Assembly: GCA_964555055.1 (NCBI GenBank)
Contig: CAZKQW010000002.1
Coordinates: 1 to 64,000, forward strand
Source: GCA-016699445 sp964555055
GTDB taxonomy: Bacteria; UBA10199; JACPAL01; GCA-016699445
Length of the DNA: 64,000 nt
Direction of reading: 5' to 3'
Position 1 is the first letter of the stretch. Each line of letters starts with the position of its first letter. This document shows, one piece after another, positions 29,202-37,919 of the stretch. Below the pieces are notes generated by a model, which was not told where the DNA came from, did no database searches, and saw only the letters and a program-made list of their open reading frames with translations. The translations under genes and the position numbers were made by a program.

Positions 29202-30393
29202 TCACGTCAACTTCCAGATAGACCCCCTCCCCGCGGTTCTCGCGTTTTAAAATCCGCGATGTTTGGTAAATCTCCGAAAGCGCTTGGCCATCCTCATAAG
29301 GGATCAAAAGATGCACGCGCTTAAAGCCACGGGTCAGCCCTTCGTCGATCGCTTGCAGGAGTTGGGGGAAACCACGCCCTTCGACAGCCGAGATCGGCAA
29401 AGCCCCTTCTTCCTTGGCGAAGGCGCTCGGCTCCACCACCCGATCCATCTTATTTAAAACCGTCAACACGGGCTTCACATCCAATTGGAATTGCTTCAGG
29501 ACGTCGCGCACGACACCGACTTGGCGTTCGCTATGAGGGTGGGAAGCGTCGACCACGTGCACCAGGAGATCCGCGTAGAGGGATTCCTCGAAGGTCGCGC
29601 GAAAGGCCTCGACTAAAGCGTGGGGTAATTTCTCGATGAAGCCCACGGTATCGACGACGAGGCATTCCCGACCGGAGGGAAGTTTCAAACGGCGCGCAGT
29701 TGGATCCAAGGTTGCGAAGAGCTTATCTTCCGCCAAAACTCGGGCCTGCGTGAGGGCGTTCAATAAGGTCGACTTCCCCGCGTTCGTGTATCCGACCAAG
29801 GCGGCGACGGGGATGGGGACTTTTTCGCGGCGTTCCCGATGCAAGGCCCGGCTGCCCTTGATTTTCTTCAATTTCTCCTTCAACTGCGCGTAACGCACTT
29901 TGGCTTTGCGGCGGTCTAATTCCAGGCGCGTTTCGCCCGGTCCACGGGTCCCGATGCCGCCGCCCAATTGCGACATGCTGGACCCTTTCCCGGAAAGGCG
30001 CGGAAGCAAGTAATGCAATTGGGCCAACTCCACTTGGACTTTCCCTTCCCCCGACCGGGCGCGTCCGGCGAAAATATCCAAGATGAGGCCGGTGCGGTCC
30101 ATGACCTTGCACTGAAAGGCTTCCTCGAGATTCCGGTACTGGGTGGGGCTCAAATCATGGTCGAAAATAACGACGTCGATCCCCTTCTCTTTCACGGCTT
30201 GCGTCAGCATTTCGACTTTTCCGGACCCGATGAAGGTGGCCGGATCCATCCGCCGCAGCTCCAACAGCTTTTCCTCGGCGACCGCGACGCCCGCCGTCTC
30301 GGCTAACCGGCATAATTCCTGAAGGGACAATTCCTGGTCCGCTTTCTCTTTGTGAGAGGCGTAAAAACCGATGAGGAGGCAGATCTCGCTCAT
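29161..30393 (-). CDS. hflX: ribosome-associated GTPase HflX
   Basis: A 410-residue GTPase that splits or rescues stalled ribosomes, particularly under stress. It has the N-terminal HflX domain (DHDLSPTQYRNLEEAF, then GTRGPGETRLELDRR) and the G domain with GYTNAGKST, DPTAR, DTVGF and NKMD. The ATG overlaps the dnaE stop (ATGA), so it is coupled to dnaE. Confidence 0.94.
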   Translation of the reverse strand: MSEICLLIGFYASHKEKADQELSLQELCRLAETAGVAVAEEKLLELRRMDPATFIGSGKVEMLTQAVKEKGIDVVIFDHDLSPTQYRNLEEAFQCKVMDRTGLILDIFAGRARSGEGKVQVELAQLHYLLPRLSGKGSSMSQLGGGIGTRGPGETRLELDRRKAKVRYAQLKEKLKKIKGSRALHRERREKVPIPVAALVGYTNAGKSTLLNALTQARVLAEDKLFATLDPTARRLKLPSGRECLVVDTVGFIEKLPHALVEAFRATFEESLYADLLVHVVDASHPHSERQVGVVRDVLKQFQLDVKPVLTVLNKMDRVVEPSAFAKEEGALPISAVEGRGFPQLLQAIDEGLTRGFKRVHLLIPYEDGQALSEIYQTSRILKRENRGEGVYLEVDVNEKNDHKYRRYQT

Positions 30394-33300
30394 TGGAGCG
30401 TCGTCACCGAGCCGCCGAAGAGTTGGTCGACTTCTTGTTTGAGCTTCGCGCTGGGATTCACTTTTAGGGAATGAGGAAGGGCCAAGGTCGTCTCCGGCAA
30501 GTGAACGTAGGCGGAAGCATCGCCGCGGTGGTTGAGCAGGAGCTTCTTCAGGGCCTCGAGTTGCTCGCGCGTCACGGGGCGTGACTGGAGGTAGAAGTGG
30601 ACGTCATGGTAAACGGGAGCGGCTCCTTGCTGCATCAGACGATGGATGGGCGCCACGTCGCGGGCGATGATCTTGACGCCATCCTCTCCGACGTCTGTCG
30701 TTCCGCGAATAAAGAGCGGTTCGGCGGAATGCAGATAGGATCCAGCCTGTTTGTAAAGATCCGAAAAGACGATAACGGAGACGATGCCTTTCAGATCTTC
30801 GATCGTGGCGAAGGCCATTTTTTCGCCCTTCTTGGTCAAGGTCTCTCGCAAAGCGTTGACCACGCCGCCTAAGGACACTTCCTTGCCGTCCTCCATCTCG
30901 CGCAGGCTGAACGTGTCGCACGTCGCGAACTTCTTCAGGAGCTCCGTATGCTCCGTCAACGGGTGTCCCGAGATGTAGAAACCCAGGGCCTCGCGTTCGA
31001 AATTCAACTTTTCCTGGGAACGCCATTCCCCCACCGCCGGCAACCCCTCGTCGGTCGGCGTCTGGGCCATGGCCATGAAGAGGTTCGACTGACCCGAGGC
31101 TTTTTCCTTCTGGAGGCGCGACGCTTTTTCGACGGCCAGCTCCATCCCGGCCATGGCGCGGGCCCGCACGACCTTGAGGGAGTCGAAGGCCCCGCACTTG
31201 ATCAAACTCTCGAAGACCCTTTTGTTCACCTTGCGCAGGTCCACCTCGTCGCAGAAATGCTGGAAGGATTTGAAGCCTCTGACCCGGTCCCGCGTTTCAA
31301 TGATGGTTTCGATCGCGGCTTCACCGACATTCTTCACAGCCGCCAAACCGAAGCGGATTTGCTTGGGTCCCACGACGGAAAAGCCCACGAAGCTTTCGTT
31401 GATATCCGGCGGCAGGATCTCCAAACCGTGCTCGCGCGCGTCCTGGATGTAGGCCATGACCTTTTCCGTGTTCCCCATTTCGTGCGTCAGGAGGGACGCC
31501 ATGTATTCGACGGTGAAGTGGGTCTTGAGGAAAGCCGTCTGGTAGGACACGAAGGCGTAAGCGGCCGAATGGGACTTGTTGAATCCGTATTCCGCGAATT
31601 TCGCCATCAAGTCGAAGATCTTCTCGGCCTTGCCCTCGTTCACCTTCTTCTTCTTGCAGCCTTCCATGAACTTCTCGCGCTGCTGGGCCATCTCGTCGGC
31701 CTTCTTCTTGCCCATCGCGCGGCGCAGGAGATCGGCGTCGCCCAGCGAGAAGTTCGCCAAGGCCGAGGCGATCTGCATGACCTGCTCCTGGTAGACGATG
31801 ATGCCGTAGGTTTCCTGGAGGATGGTCTCGAGCTGCGCCAATTCGTATTTCACGGGGATGCGCCCGTGCTTGCGGTTGATGAACTCGTCCACCATGCCGC
31901 TTCCCAAGGGCCCCGGTCGGTAGAGGGCGACGAGAGCGATCAGGTCCGGGAAAACCGTCGGCTTCATCTTGATGATGAGCTCGCGCATGCCCGCGCTTTC
32001 CAGCTGGAAGATCCCCATCGTGTCGCCGGTGGAGAGGGACGCGTAGACGGCCGCGTCGTCCGGATTGATCTCGTTGATCTTGATGTCTTTTTCCCGCGTC
32101 CTCTTGATGATCTTCAAGGCGTCGTCGATGATCGTGAGGGTCTTCAACCCCAGGAAGTCGAATTTGATCAAACCCACCTTCTCGACGTACTTCATGTCGT
32201 ATTGAGACACGATTTCGTCGTTTTGGCCTTTGTAGAGCGGCATGAAGTTGACGAGGGGCTGGTCGGAGATGACGACGCCCGCCGCGTGGGTCGACGCGTG
32301 CCGGTTGAGGCCTTCCAAGGACTTGGCGATATCTAAAAGCTTTCGTACGCGCTCGTCTTGGGCAGCCATCTCGTTCAGGCGTGGCTCGATCTTGCGGGCG
32401 TCTTCCAAGGTGATGTTGAGCGTGTTCGGGACGAGCTTGGCGATCTTGTCGACTTCACCGTAGGGCATGTTCATGACGCGTCCCACGTCGCGGATGACGG
32501 CTTTCGCCTTCATCTTACCGAACGTGATGATCTGGCCGACGTTCCCGTACTTTTTTTGGACGTACGTGATCACTTCTGGACGGCGGTTCATGCAAAAATC
32601 GATGTCCATATCGGGCATGCTGATGCGTTCCGGATTCAGGAAGCGCTCGAAGAGGAGGTTATAGGGGATCGGATCGATGTCGGTGATTTTCAGGCAATAA
32701 GCGACCAAGCTCCCGGCCGCCGAGCCGCGTCCCGGACCTACGGGGATGTTCTCGCGCTTGGCGTAATTGATGAAATCCGCGACGATCAAAAAATAGCCGG
32801 AAAAGCCCATCTGCTTCACCATCTCGAGCTCGCCTCGAAGGCGGTCTTCGTACTTCTTCTTCAGCTCCTCCAGATTCGTTCCCTCCTTTTGGATGGTCCA
32901 AATGAGCGACCAACGCTCCTCGAATCCGCGCCAGGATTCTTCCTCGAGGAACTGGTCGAGGGACTTCTCGGCGGGAGGTTCGAATTTCGGGAAATAATAG
33001 GTCTTGAGGTCCAGCTCGAGGTTGCAGCGTTCGGCGATTCGGAGGGAAGTCTCGATGGCTTCCGGATGCTCCTGGAACAAAGCCTTCATCTCGTCCGGGG
33101 TCCGCAGGTAGAATTCGTCGGAATGGAACTTCATCCGGTCTTCGTCGTGCAGCGTCTTGCCCGTCTGGATGCACAGCAAGGCCTCGTGGGCCTCGGCGTC
33201 TTCCTTATGCAGGTAATGGCAATCGTTGGTCGCCACCAAGGGGACGGAGAGTTCCTTCGAAATCTGGAAGAGGACGTCGTTCACGCGCCTCTGCTCCGGG

Positions 33301-33848
33301 ATGCTGTTGCCTTGGGCTTCCAAATAAAAGCGGTCGCCGAAGAGGCGGAGGTAGTTTTCGACGACTTTTTTGGCGCCCGGCAGGCCATGGGACATGGCGG
33401 CGTCGGCCACTTCCCCCGACAGGCATCCCGAAAGGATGATGAGGCCCTTCGAGTATTTCTCCAAAACTTCCTTATCGATGCGGGGTTTATAGTAGAAACC
33501 CTCGAGATAGCCGATCGTGATCAACTGGCAGAGGTTCTTATACCCTTCGAGATCGGAGGCCAGGGCGATCAAATGGTGGTAGGGCTCATGACCGCGGCGC
33601 AGGTTCTTATCGAAGCGGCTGCCATGGGACTGGATGTACAGTTCGCAACCCAAAATCGGCTTCAGGCCTTTCTTGCGGGCCTCGAGGTAAAACTCGACGC
33701 CGCCGAACATGTTCCCATGGTCGGTCATCGCGACGGCGGGCATCTTCAAGTCCTTGGCGCGGTTGCAAAGCTTATCGATCATGATCGCCCCGTCGAGGAG
33801 CGAGTATTGGGTATGCAGGTGCAAATGAACGAACGACGACTCGGACAT
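30390..33848 (-). CDS. dnaE: DNA polymerase III alpha subunit
   Basis: The main replicative polymerase subunit, 1152 residues (E. coli DnaE has 1160). The N-terminal PHP domain shows LHLHTQYSLLDGA, TDHGNMFG and TNDCHY. The palm has PDMDIDF with catalytic aspartates and YRPGPLGSGMVDEF. RHASTHAAGVVIS and a C-terminal OB-fold region follow. AAAGG lies about 11 bases before the start. It leads the dnaE-hflX-pgsA-lipB operon and is divergent from a region with strong secondary structure. Confidence 0.97.
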   Translation of the reverse strand: MSESSFVHLHLHTQYSLLDGAIMIDKLCNRAKDLKMPAVAMTDHGNMFGGVEFYLEARKKGLKPILGCELYIQSHGSRFDKNLRRGHEPYHHLIALASDLEGYKNLCQLITIGYLEGFYYKPRIDKEVLEKYSKGLIILSGCLSGEVADAAMSHGLPGAKKVVENYLRLFGDRFYLEAQGNSIPEQRRVNDVLFQISKELSVPLVATNDCHYLHKEDAEAHEALLCIQTGKTLHDEDRMKFHSDEFYLRTPDEMKALFQEHPEAIETSLRIAERCNLELDLKTYYFPKFEPPAEKSLDQFLEEESWRGFEERWSLIWTIQKEGTNLEELKKKYEDRLRGELEMVKQMGFSGYFLIVADFINYAKRENIPVGPGRGSAAGSLVAYCLKITDIDPIPYNLLFERFLNPERISMPDMDIDFCMNRRPEVITYVQKKYGNVGQIITFGKMKAKAVIRDVGRVMNMPYGEVDKIAKLVPNTLNITLEDARKIEPRLNEMAAQDERVRKLLDIAKSLEGLNRHASTHAAGVVISDQPLVNFMPLYKGQNDEIVSQYDMKYVEKVGLIKFDFLGLKTLTIIDDALKIIKRTREKDIKINEINPDDAAVYASLSTGDTMGIFQLESAGMRELIIKMKPTVFPDLIALVALYRPGPLGSGMVDEFINRKHGRIPVKYELAQLETILQETYGIIVYQEQVMQIASALANFSLGDADLLRRAMGKKKADEMAQQREKFMEGCKKKKVNEGKAEKIFDLMAKFAEYGFNKSHSAAYAFVSYQTAFLKTHFTVEYMASLLTHEMGNTEKVMAYIQDAREHGLEILPPDINESFVGFSVVGPKQIRFGLAAVKNVGEAAIETIIETRDRVRGFKSFQHFCDEVDLRKVNKRVFESLIKCGAFDSLKVVRARAMAGMELAVEKASRLQKEKASGQSNLFMAMAQTPTDEGLPAVGEWRSQEKLNFEREALGFYISGHPLTEHTELLKKFATCDTFSLREMEDGKEVSLGGVVNALRETLTKKGEKMAFATIEDLKGIVSVIVFSDLYKQAGSYLHSAEPLFIRGTTDVGEDGVKIIARDVAPIHRLMQQGAAPVYHDVHFYLQSRPVTREQLEALKKLLLNHRGDASAYVHLPETTLALPHSLKVNPSAKLKQEVDQLFGGSVTTLQ

Positions 33849-33878
33849 ATGTAATTTACCTTTAATAGCGCGCGAGTA

Positions 33879-33910
33879 TTGGAAAAAATGGATTCACTCC
33901 ATTTTTCCAA
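33879..33910. repeat. long inverted repeat upstream of dnaE
   Basis: TTGGAAAAAATGGA (33879-33892) and TCCATTTTTCCAA (33898-33910) pair over 13 bp with one bulged A and a 5-base loop TTCAC. There is no GC-rich base or trailing T-run, so it is more like an operator or RNA hairpin than a terminator. Confidence 0.7.
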
Positions 33911-33948
33911 ACGGAGCAAGCGATTAATTCCCGGGATTCAGATGGGGT

Positions 33949-34055
33949 TTCAGGGGAGCAAACACAGCGTAACGATAGTGGAGCTATCGTGCGCGGTAGG
34001 GATAAACCCGATGCAATAGCATCGCCTCTTTAGAGCGAGTAGTATCTCCCCTGAA
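33949..34055. ncRNA. candidate structured RNA, strand undetermined
   Basis: A perfect 10-bp outer stem TTCAGGGGAG (33949-33958) / CTCCCCTGAA (34046-34055) encloses two perfect internal hairpins: ACGATAG-TGGAG-CTATCGT (33972-33990, extendable by GCG/CGC past a small internal loop) and CGATGC-AATA-GCATCG (34009-34024). Unpaired A-rich joints lie between. It could be a leader of dnaE (minus), of the gene at 34098 (plus) or an independent RNA. It does not match 6S, tmRNA, SRP RNA or c-di-GMP riboswitch motifs that I can recall. Confidence 0.45.
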
Positions 34056-34062
34056 TTTAACG

Positions 34063-34091
34063 CAGACAACGATCTTTTTTACCTGTATAAG
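34063..34091 (+). promoter_or_regulatory. promoter of the cNMP-binding protein gene
   Basis: CAGACA (34063-34068), 17-base spacer, TATAAG (34086-34091). The ATG at 34098 is 6 bases after the -10, so the transcript would start at or within a base or two of the start codon. No Shine-Dalgarno sequence is present. Confidence 0.55.
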
Positions 34092-34097
34092 CATAAG

Positions 34098-34952
34098 ATG
34101 TCGATCGACGTCGATCTTCTTTCCCAAGTTTCCTTTTTCAAAAATCTCAATAACGAAGAGCTGAGCTCCTTAGCGAGCGTCATGGACGTCAAACCCTACG
34201 CCAAGGGCGAGACCGTGTTTCGCCTCGGAGACCAGGGGGATTCCCTCTACATCGTCAAGGACGGGGAAGTGGAGCTTTTCGTGAAGGACCATACCGGCGA
34301 GAAGATCCTCCTCAGGCGCGTCCCGCCCGGCGACATGTTCGGCGAACTGTCCATGCTCGACAATGGGCCCCGGACCGCGCATGCGGAGGCTCTGGAGGAT
34401 TCCGAGCTGCTTTGTTTCGGCCAGGACGACCTCCAGACCTTCCTGAAAAAGCATCCCGACGCCTCCCTCGATCTTTTGGCGAACCTCGCGGGCCGCATCC
34501 GCCAGACGAACCAGCTCCTCATGGGCCGCGTCTCCCGGAACACCAATACGGAAGTGGAGGAGAATCTCAGCTGGGTCGAAAAAATCGCCAACTTCATCTC
34601 GGAATTCAGCGGTAGCATGTCGTTCCTGGTCCTCAACACCCTCTTCTTCCTGATTTGGATCTTGTGGAACAGCGACGTCGTCCCGGGCTTGGTCGCCTTC
34701 GACCCCTACCCCTTCGGCTTCCTCACGATGAGCGTCTCCCTCGAGGCGATTTTTCTGAGCATTTTCGTCCTCATGTCCCAAAACCTCCAATCGACCAAGG
34801 ACCGCATCCGGGGCAACATTGAATACGAAGTGAACCTCAAGGCCGAACTCGAAGTTTCCCACCTCCATGAGAAGGTCAATACAATGAACGCGGACCTCAT
34901 CAGCCGGCTCCACCATATCGAAAAAGCTTTGAAATCCTCCGCCAATCCGTAG
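34098..34952 (+). CDS. cyclic-nucleotide-binding domain plus DUF1003 membrane protein
   Basis: A 284-residue protein. Residues about 10-125 form a cNMP-binding domain (FGELSMLDNGPRTA at 81-94, with the Glu and Arg of the phosphate cassette). Residues about 165-270 match DUF1003: two membrane segments (MSFLVLNTLFFLIWIL and a second near 205-230), then the helical YEVNLKAELEVSHLHEK. It would sense a nucleotide second messenger and act at the inner membrane, but the output is unknown. The nth gene follows 12 bases later. Confidence 0.85.
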   Translation: MSIDVDLLSQVSFFKNLNNEELSSLASVMDVKPYAKGETVFRLGDQGDSLYIVKDGEVELFVKDHTGEKILLRRVPPGDMFGELSMLDNGPRTAHAEALEDSELLCFGQDDLQTFLKKHPDASLDLLANLAGRIRQTNQLLMGRVSRNTNTEVEENLSWVEKIANFISEFSGSMSFLVLNTLFFLIWILWNSDVVPGLVAFDPYPFGFLTMSVSLEAIFLSIFVLMSQNLQSTKDRIRGNIEYEVNLKAELEVSHLHEKVNTMNADLISRLHHIEKALKSSANP

Positions 34953-34964
34953 AAGACAGGGGGC

Positions 34965-35603
34965 ATGGCCCGTTCGGATAAGCCCCAATTCATCCTCTCT
35001 TCGCTTAAGAATCTCTATCCCGACGCGCACTGCGAATTGAATTACAAGAACCCGCTCGAGCTCCTGGTGGCGACGATCCTCTCCGCCCAATGCACCGATA
35101 AGCGCGTGAACATCGTCACCGAATCCCTCTTCAAGAAATTCAAGACGCCGGAAGATTACGCGAAGGCTCCCTTAGCTGTTTTGGAGAACGAAATCCGCAC
35201 CACGGGATTCTTCCGCAACAAGGCGAAAAACATCCAAGGCGCCTGCCGCGCCCTTATCGAAAGACACGGAGGAATAGTCCCGCAAACCCTGGAAGAGCTC
35301 GTGAAACTTCCGGGCGTGGGGCGCAAGACGGCGAACGTCGTCCTCGGGAACGCTTTCGGCATTCCCGGGTTTCCCTGCGATACGCACGTCATCCGACTCT
35401 CGAATCGGCTAGGATTGACGAAAAGCGAGAACGCCGAAAAGGTGGAGCAGGACGTCACCGCGCTCTTCCCCAAGAAGGAATGGATTTCCATGTCCCACCG
35501 TTTGATTTGGCATGGACGGCGGTGCTGCTACGCCCGGAGGCCGAATTGCCCCGCCTGCCCGCTACGGGAGGTGTGCGATTTCTACCGTCACGAGATCGCT
35601 TGA
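34965..35603 (+). CDS. nth: endonuclease III
   Basis: DNA glycosylase/AP lyase that removes oxidised pyrimidines. The 212-residue product has the helix-hairpin-helix LPGVGRKTANVV with catalytic Lys, catalytic Asp in DTHVIRLSNRLG, and the C-terminal [4Fe-4S] loop with spacing C-x6-C-x2-C-x5-C. Its last 42 bases overlap the convergent phosphopantetheinyl transferase gene. Confidence 0.96.
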   Translation: MARSDKPQFILSSLKNLYPDAHCELNYKNPLELLVATILSAQCTDKRVNIVTESLFKKFKTPEDYAKAPLAVLENEIRTTGFFRNKAKNIQGACRALIERHGGIVPQTLEELVKLPGVGRKTANVVLGNAFGIPGFPCDTHVIRLSNRLGLTKSENAEKVEQDVTALFPKKEWISMSHRLIWHGRRCCYARRPNCPACPLREVCDFYRHEIA

Positions 35604-36134
35604 ACTCGAATCCCTGATCATGAAACCGACGGCCGCTTGGTATCCCTGAAGATTAAGATCCACGGAGACCAGCCGCCCCTTGCGGCCTTCATGAGAAAAT
35701 ACGTCCTCGAGGACATCCACACGATCGAGGCCGATGCGCAATCCTTCCCCCAAGGCCTTGAGGGCCGCTTCTTTGCGCGTCCAAAGGACATAAAACTTTT
35801 CCAGGTCGCTCCCCACCCAGTCGCGTTCGCGAGCGGAAAAAAAGCGCCGCGCCAATCTCTCCGCATCGGCATCATCGCGCTTTTTTTGCAAATCGACCCC
35901 CACGTCCTCCCGTTTGGAGACCGCCAAGAGGGCGTATTCTCCGGAATGAGAGAGGTTGAACTTCAAAGAACGGTCTTTCAAGAAGGGCTTTCCCTGGGGA
36001 TTCCTGAGGAAATCGCCATCGTCCAGGGGAATACCCAAAAACCCGCTCAATATGCGGCGCGATCGTTCCCGGATGGAGACCCGTTCGGAATCTCGAAAGA
36101 GAAAAAGAGAAATCTTGGGGGTATCCGGACTCAT
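35562..36134 (-). CDS. Sfp-type 4'-phosphopantetheinyl transferase
   Basis: Transfers the phosphopantetheine arm of CoA to carrier proteins. The 190-residue product shows KFNLSHSGEYAL, GVDLQ (metal-binding Asp) and LWTRKEAALKALGEG with the W-x2-KEA motif. The ATG at 36134 overlaps the SDR stop (ATGA); the long Arg-rich extension upstream is a shadow of the SDR gene. No fatty-acid, polyketide or peptide synthase is near, so the target is unknown. Confidence 0.88.
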   Translation of the reverse strand: MSPDTPKISLFLFRDSERVSIRERSRRILSGFLGIPLDDGDFLRNPQGKPFLKDRSLKFNLSHSGEYALLAVSKREDVGVDLQKKRDDADAERLARRFFSARERDWVGSDLEKFYVLWTRKEAALKALGEGLRIGLDRVDVLEDVFSHEGRKGRLVSVDLNLQGYQAAVGFMIRDSSSSDLVTVEIAHLP

Positions 36135-37033
36135 GCTTCGCGGCGAGGGGCCAAAAGACCTGCGGCGGCTTCGGCCAAATTCGCGTAAGGAACGGCTCCC
36201 GTCAAATCCTCGATCCTGTCTACCTGGGCGGCGACGGAGTCGACGTCGCTCTCCTCCAAGACGACCGAGGGACTCTCCACCACCGCCGCGCGGGCCACGA
36301 CGCCCGCGCCGACGGACCAGCACTGGCCCGTCACGCGGCACGCCTCGCTGCTGAAATAAGCCACGACCGGCGATACGTGACGGGGGTCAAGCCGTTCCAA
36401 AACCTCAACGGGAAGGATCGACTCCGTCATGCGGCTCCGCGCCATGGGGGCGATGGCGTTGATCCGGATACCGTATTTCATCCCTTCCTCCTTCAAGGCG
36501 TGGACCAGACCTAAAATTCCGAGTTTCGCCGCGGCGTAATTCGACTGGCCGAAATTTCCGTACAGGCCGGAAGCGCTCGTCGTCATGACGACGCGGCCGA
36601 ATTTCTGGTCGCAAAATATCTTCCAGACCGCCTGGGTGACGTTTCGGGAACCCGTCAAATGCACGCTCAGGACCCTCTCCCATGCTTCGTCGTCTTGCTT
36701 CGCGAAAGACGCGTCCTTTAGGATCCCGGCGTTATTGACGACGATGTCGAGCCGGCCGAAACTCTTGAGGGCGGTTTCGACCATACGGTGAGCGCCTTCC
36801 ATCGTCTCCACGCTCGCCCCGTCGACGACGGCCTCGCCCCCCGCTTGGCGGATCAGGGTGACGGTTTCGGCCGCGGGAGCGGTATCGGAGCCTTCCCCAT
36901 GCACCGTACCTCCGAGGTCATTCACGACGATCCGGGCACCGAGACGCGCCAAATAAAGCGCATGCTCCCGCCCTAAACCACGACCAGCTCCCGTGATTAA
37001 GGCCACCCGGCCTTTTAATGATATCCTTCCCAT
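36131..37033 (-). CDS. short-chain dehydrogenase, 17-beta-HSD type 4-like
   Basis: A 300-residue classical SDR. It has TGAGRGLGREHALYLA (cofactor loop), NDLGGTVHGEG, NNAG and YAAAK with the catalytic Tyr and Lys. Close relatives act as (3R)-hydroxyacyl-CoA dehydrogenases. The C-terminal 50 residues are a less conserved extension. The start at ATG 37033 has GGAGGAAGAGG upstream; a TTG at 37060 is rejected. It is coupled to the phosphopantetheinyl transferase gene, hinting at acyl-carrier or acyl-CoA metabolism. Confidence 0.87.
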   Translation of the reverse strand: MGRISLKGRVALITGAGRGLGREHALYLARLGARIVVNDLGGTVHGEGSDTAPAAETVTLIRQAGGEAVVDGASVETMEGAHRMVETALKSFGRLDIVVNNAGILKDASFAKQDDEAWERVLSVHLTGSRNVTQAVWKIFCDQKFGRVVMTTSASGLYGNFGQSNYAAAKLGILGLVHALKEEGMKYGIRINAIAPMARSRMTESILPVEVLERLDPRHVSPVVAYFSSEACRVTGQCWSVGAGVVARAAVVESPSVVLEESDVDSVAAQVDRIEDLTGAVPYANLAEAAAGLLAPRREA

Positions 37034-37137
37034 AGAATGCCTCTTCCTCCCGATTAACAATCCATTCGGGGAAATACATATTTTTCATGTCTTTTCCGTG
37101 AAAATTTTCATAAGAATTCTGACGGTTTCCATTTTCC

Positions 37138-37896
37138 ATGATTTTAAGACGCTTCCTTAACTCTTTGCGTTTCCGATTCCACCAACGCCTTCGTTGGTCG
37201 CGTCCTGGTTACGCGGAGCGTCCGTTGGGGAACGTCTCCAACCTTCCCGCAGACCTCCAACCGGAGATCCGGCGTTTAAAAGACGTTTATGGAATCTCCT
37301 TCGAAAATCGGCTTTCGGAGGAAAACACCCGGGACAATTATTTTTATTTGGATCTTCTGCATTCTTCTCGTGAAAAATGGGGTTGGACTCCCGAAAACCC
37401 GCGGGTCCTGGACGTCGGCTGCAAGAATTTTTATTATATAGACGCGCTCCAGGCCTTCTTCAAACCCCGTTCCCTCACGGGCATCGAGGTGGACGGGTAT
37501 ACGATCTACCGGGACGGCCATAGCCGCAAGGATTACGCCGATTATTACCTCAAACCCTACGCCAACGCCTCTTACGAAGTCAGCGACCTCCTCAAGCATC
37601 GCGGAACCTACGACGTCATCACGTGCTTCTTCCCTTTCGTGTTCCCCGAAACCGCCGCCCTCTGGTCGCTTCCCCTCTCCTTTTTCGATCCCAAGGCCTT
37701 CTTCGCTAAAATCGAATCGTTGCTGGAAAAAAGCGGTTTCCTGTGGATGCTCAACCACGGCGAGGAGGAATGGGAGGAAGCACGATCCCTCCTTTCCCGG
37801 ACGGGGCTTCGAAGCCTCGGCCATTTCGCCGAAAAAAATGCCCTCGCCTCTTGCGACACGACGGCATGCGTGAGCTTATGGAAAGCAAAAGCGTAA
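37138..37896 (+). CDS. SAM-dependent methyltransferase-like protein
   Basis: A 252-residue protein with a basic N-terminus and a Rossmann-like core: VLDVGCKNFYY (motif I), GIEVDGY (motif II) and YDVITCFFPFVFP. The glycine-poor motif I is slightly atypical. There is no good Shine-Dalgarno sequence (TTTCCATTTTCC before the ATG). It is divergent from the SDR gene. Substrate unknown. Confidence 0.65.
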   Translation: MILRRFLNSLRFRFHQRLRWSRPGYAERPLGNVSNLPADLQPEIRRLKDVYGISFENRLSEENTRDNYFYLDLLHSSREKWGWTPENPRVLDVGCKNFYYIDALQAFFKPRSLTGIEVDGYTIYRDGHSRKDYADYYLKPYANASYEVSDLLKHRGTYDVITCFFPFVFPETAALWSLPLSFFDPKAFFAKIESLLEKSGFLWMLNHGEEEWEEARSLLSRTGLRSLGHFAEKNALASCDTTACVSLWKAKA

Positions 37897-37919
37897 ACTT
37901 TCGCGTGTCGTTAAGAGGG

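Larger units (their letters stand above)
33849..34097. other. 249-base divergent intergenic region
   Basis: No protein gene is visible. The region holds a long imperfect hairpin (33879-33910), a branched structure closed by a 10-bp stem (33949-34055) and a promoter for the plus-strand gene at 34098. The density of perfect stems is much higher than in other gaps of the window. Confidence 0.6.

Noticed and set aside
30948..33854. Two very long plus-strand open frames (about 460 and 500 codons) opposite dnaE
   Set aside because: They are antisense shadows of dnaE caused by GC-biased codon use. Their sequences are His/Asp/Val-rich without domains or ribosome sites.
33879..33910. Intrinsic terminator
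   Set aside because: AT-rich stem and no T-run on either strand; it lies upstream of both genes.
33949..34055. Assignment of the structured region to 6S RNA, tmRNA, SRP RNA or a c-di-GMP riboswitch, or to a MITE with terminal repeats
   Set aside because: The conserved sequence cores of those RNAs are missing, and no target-site duplication flanks the 10-bp arms.
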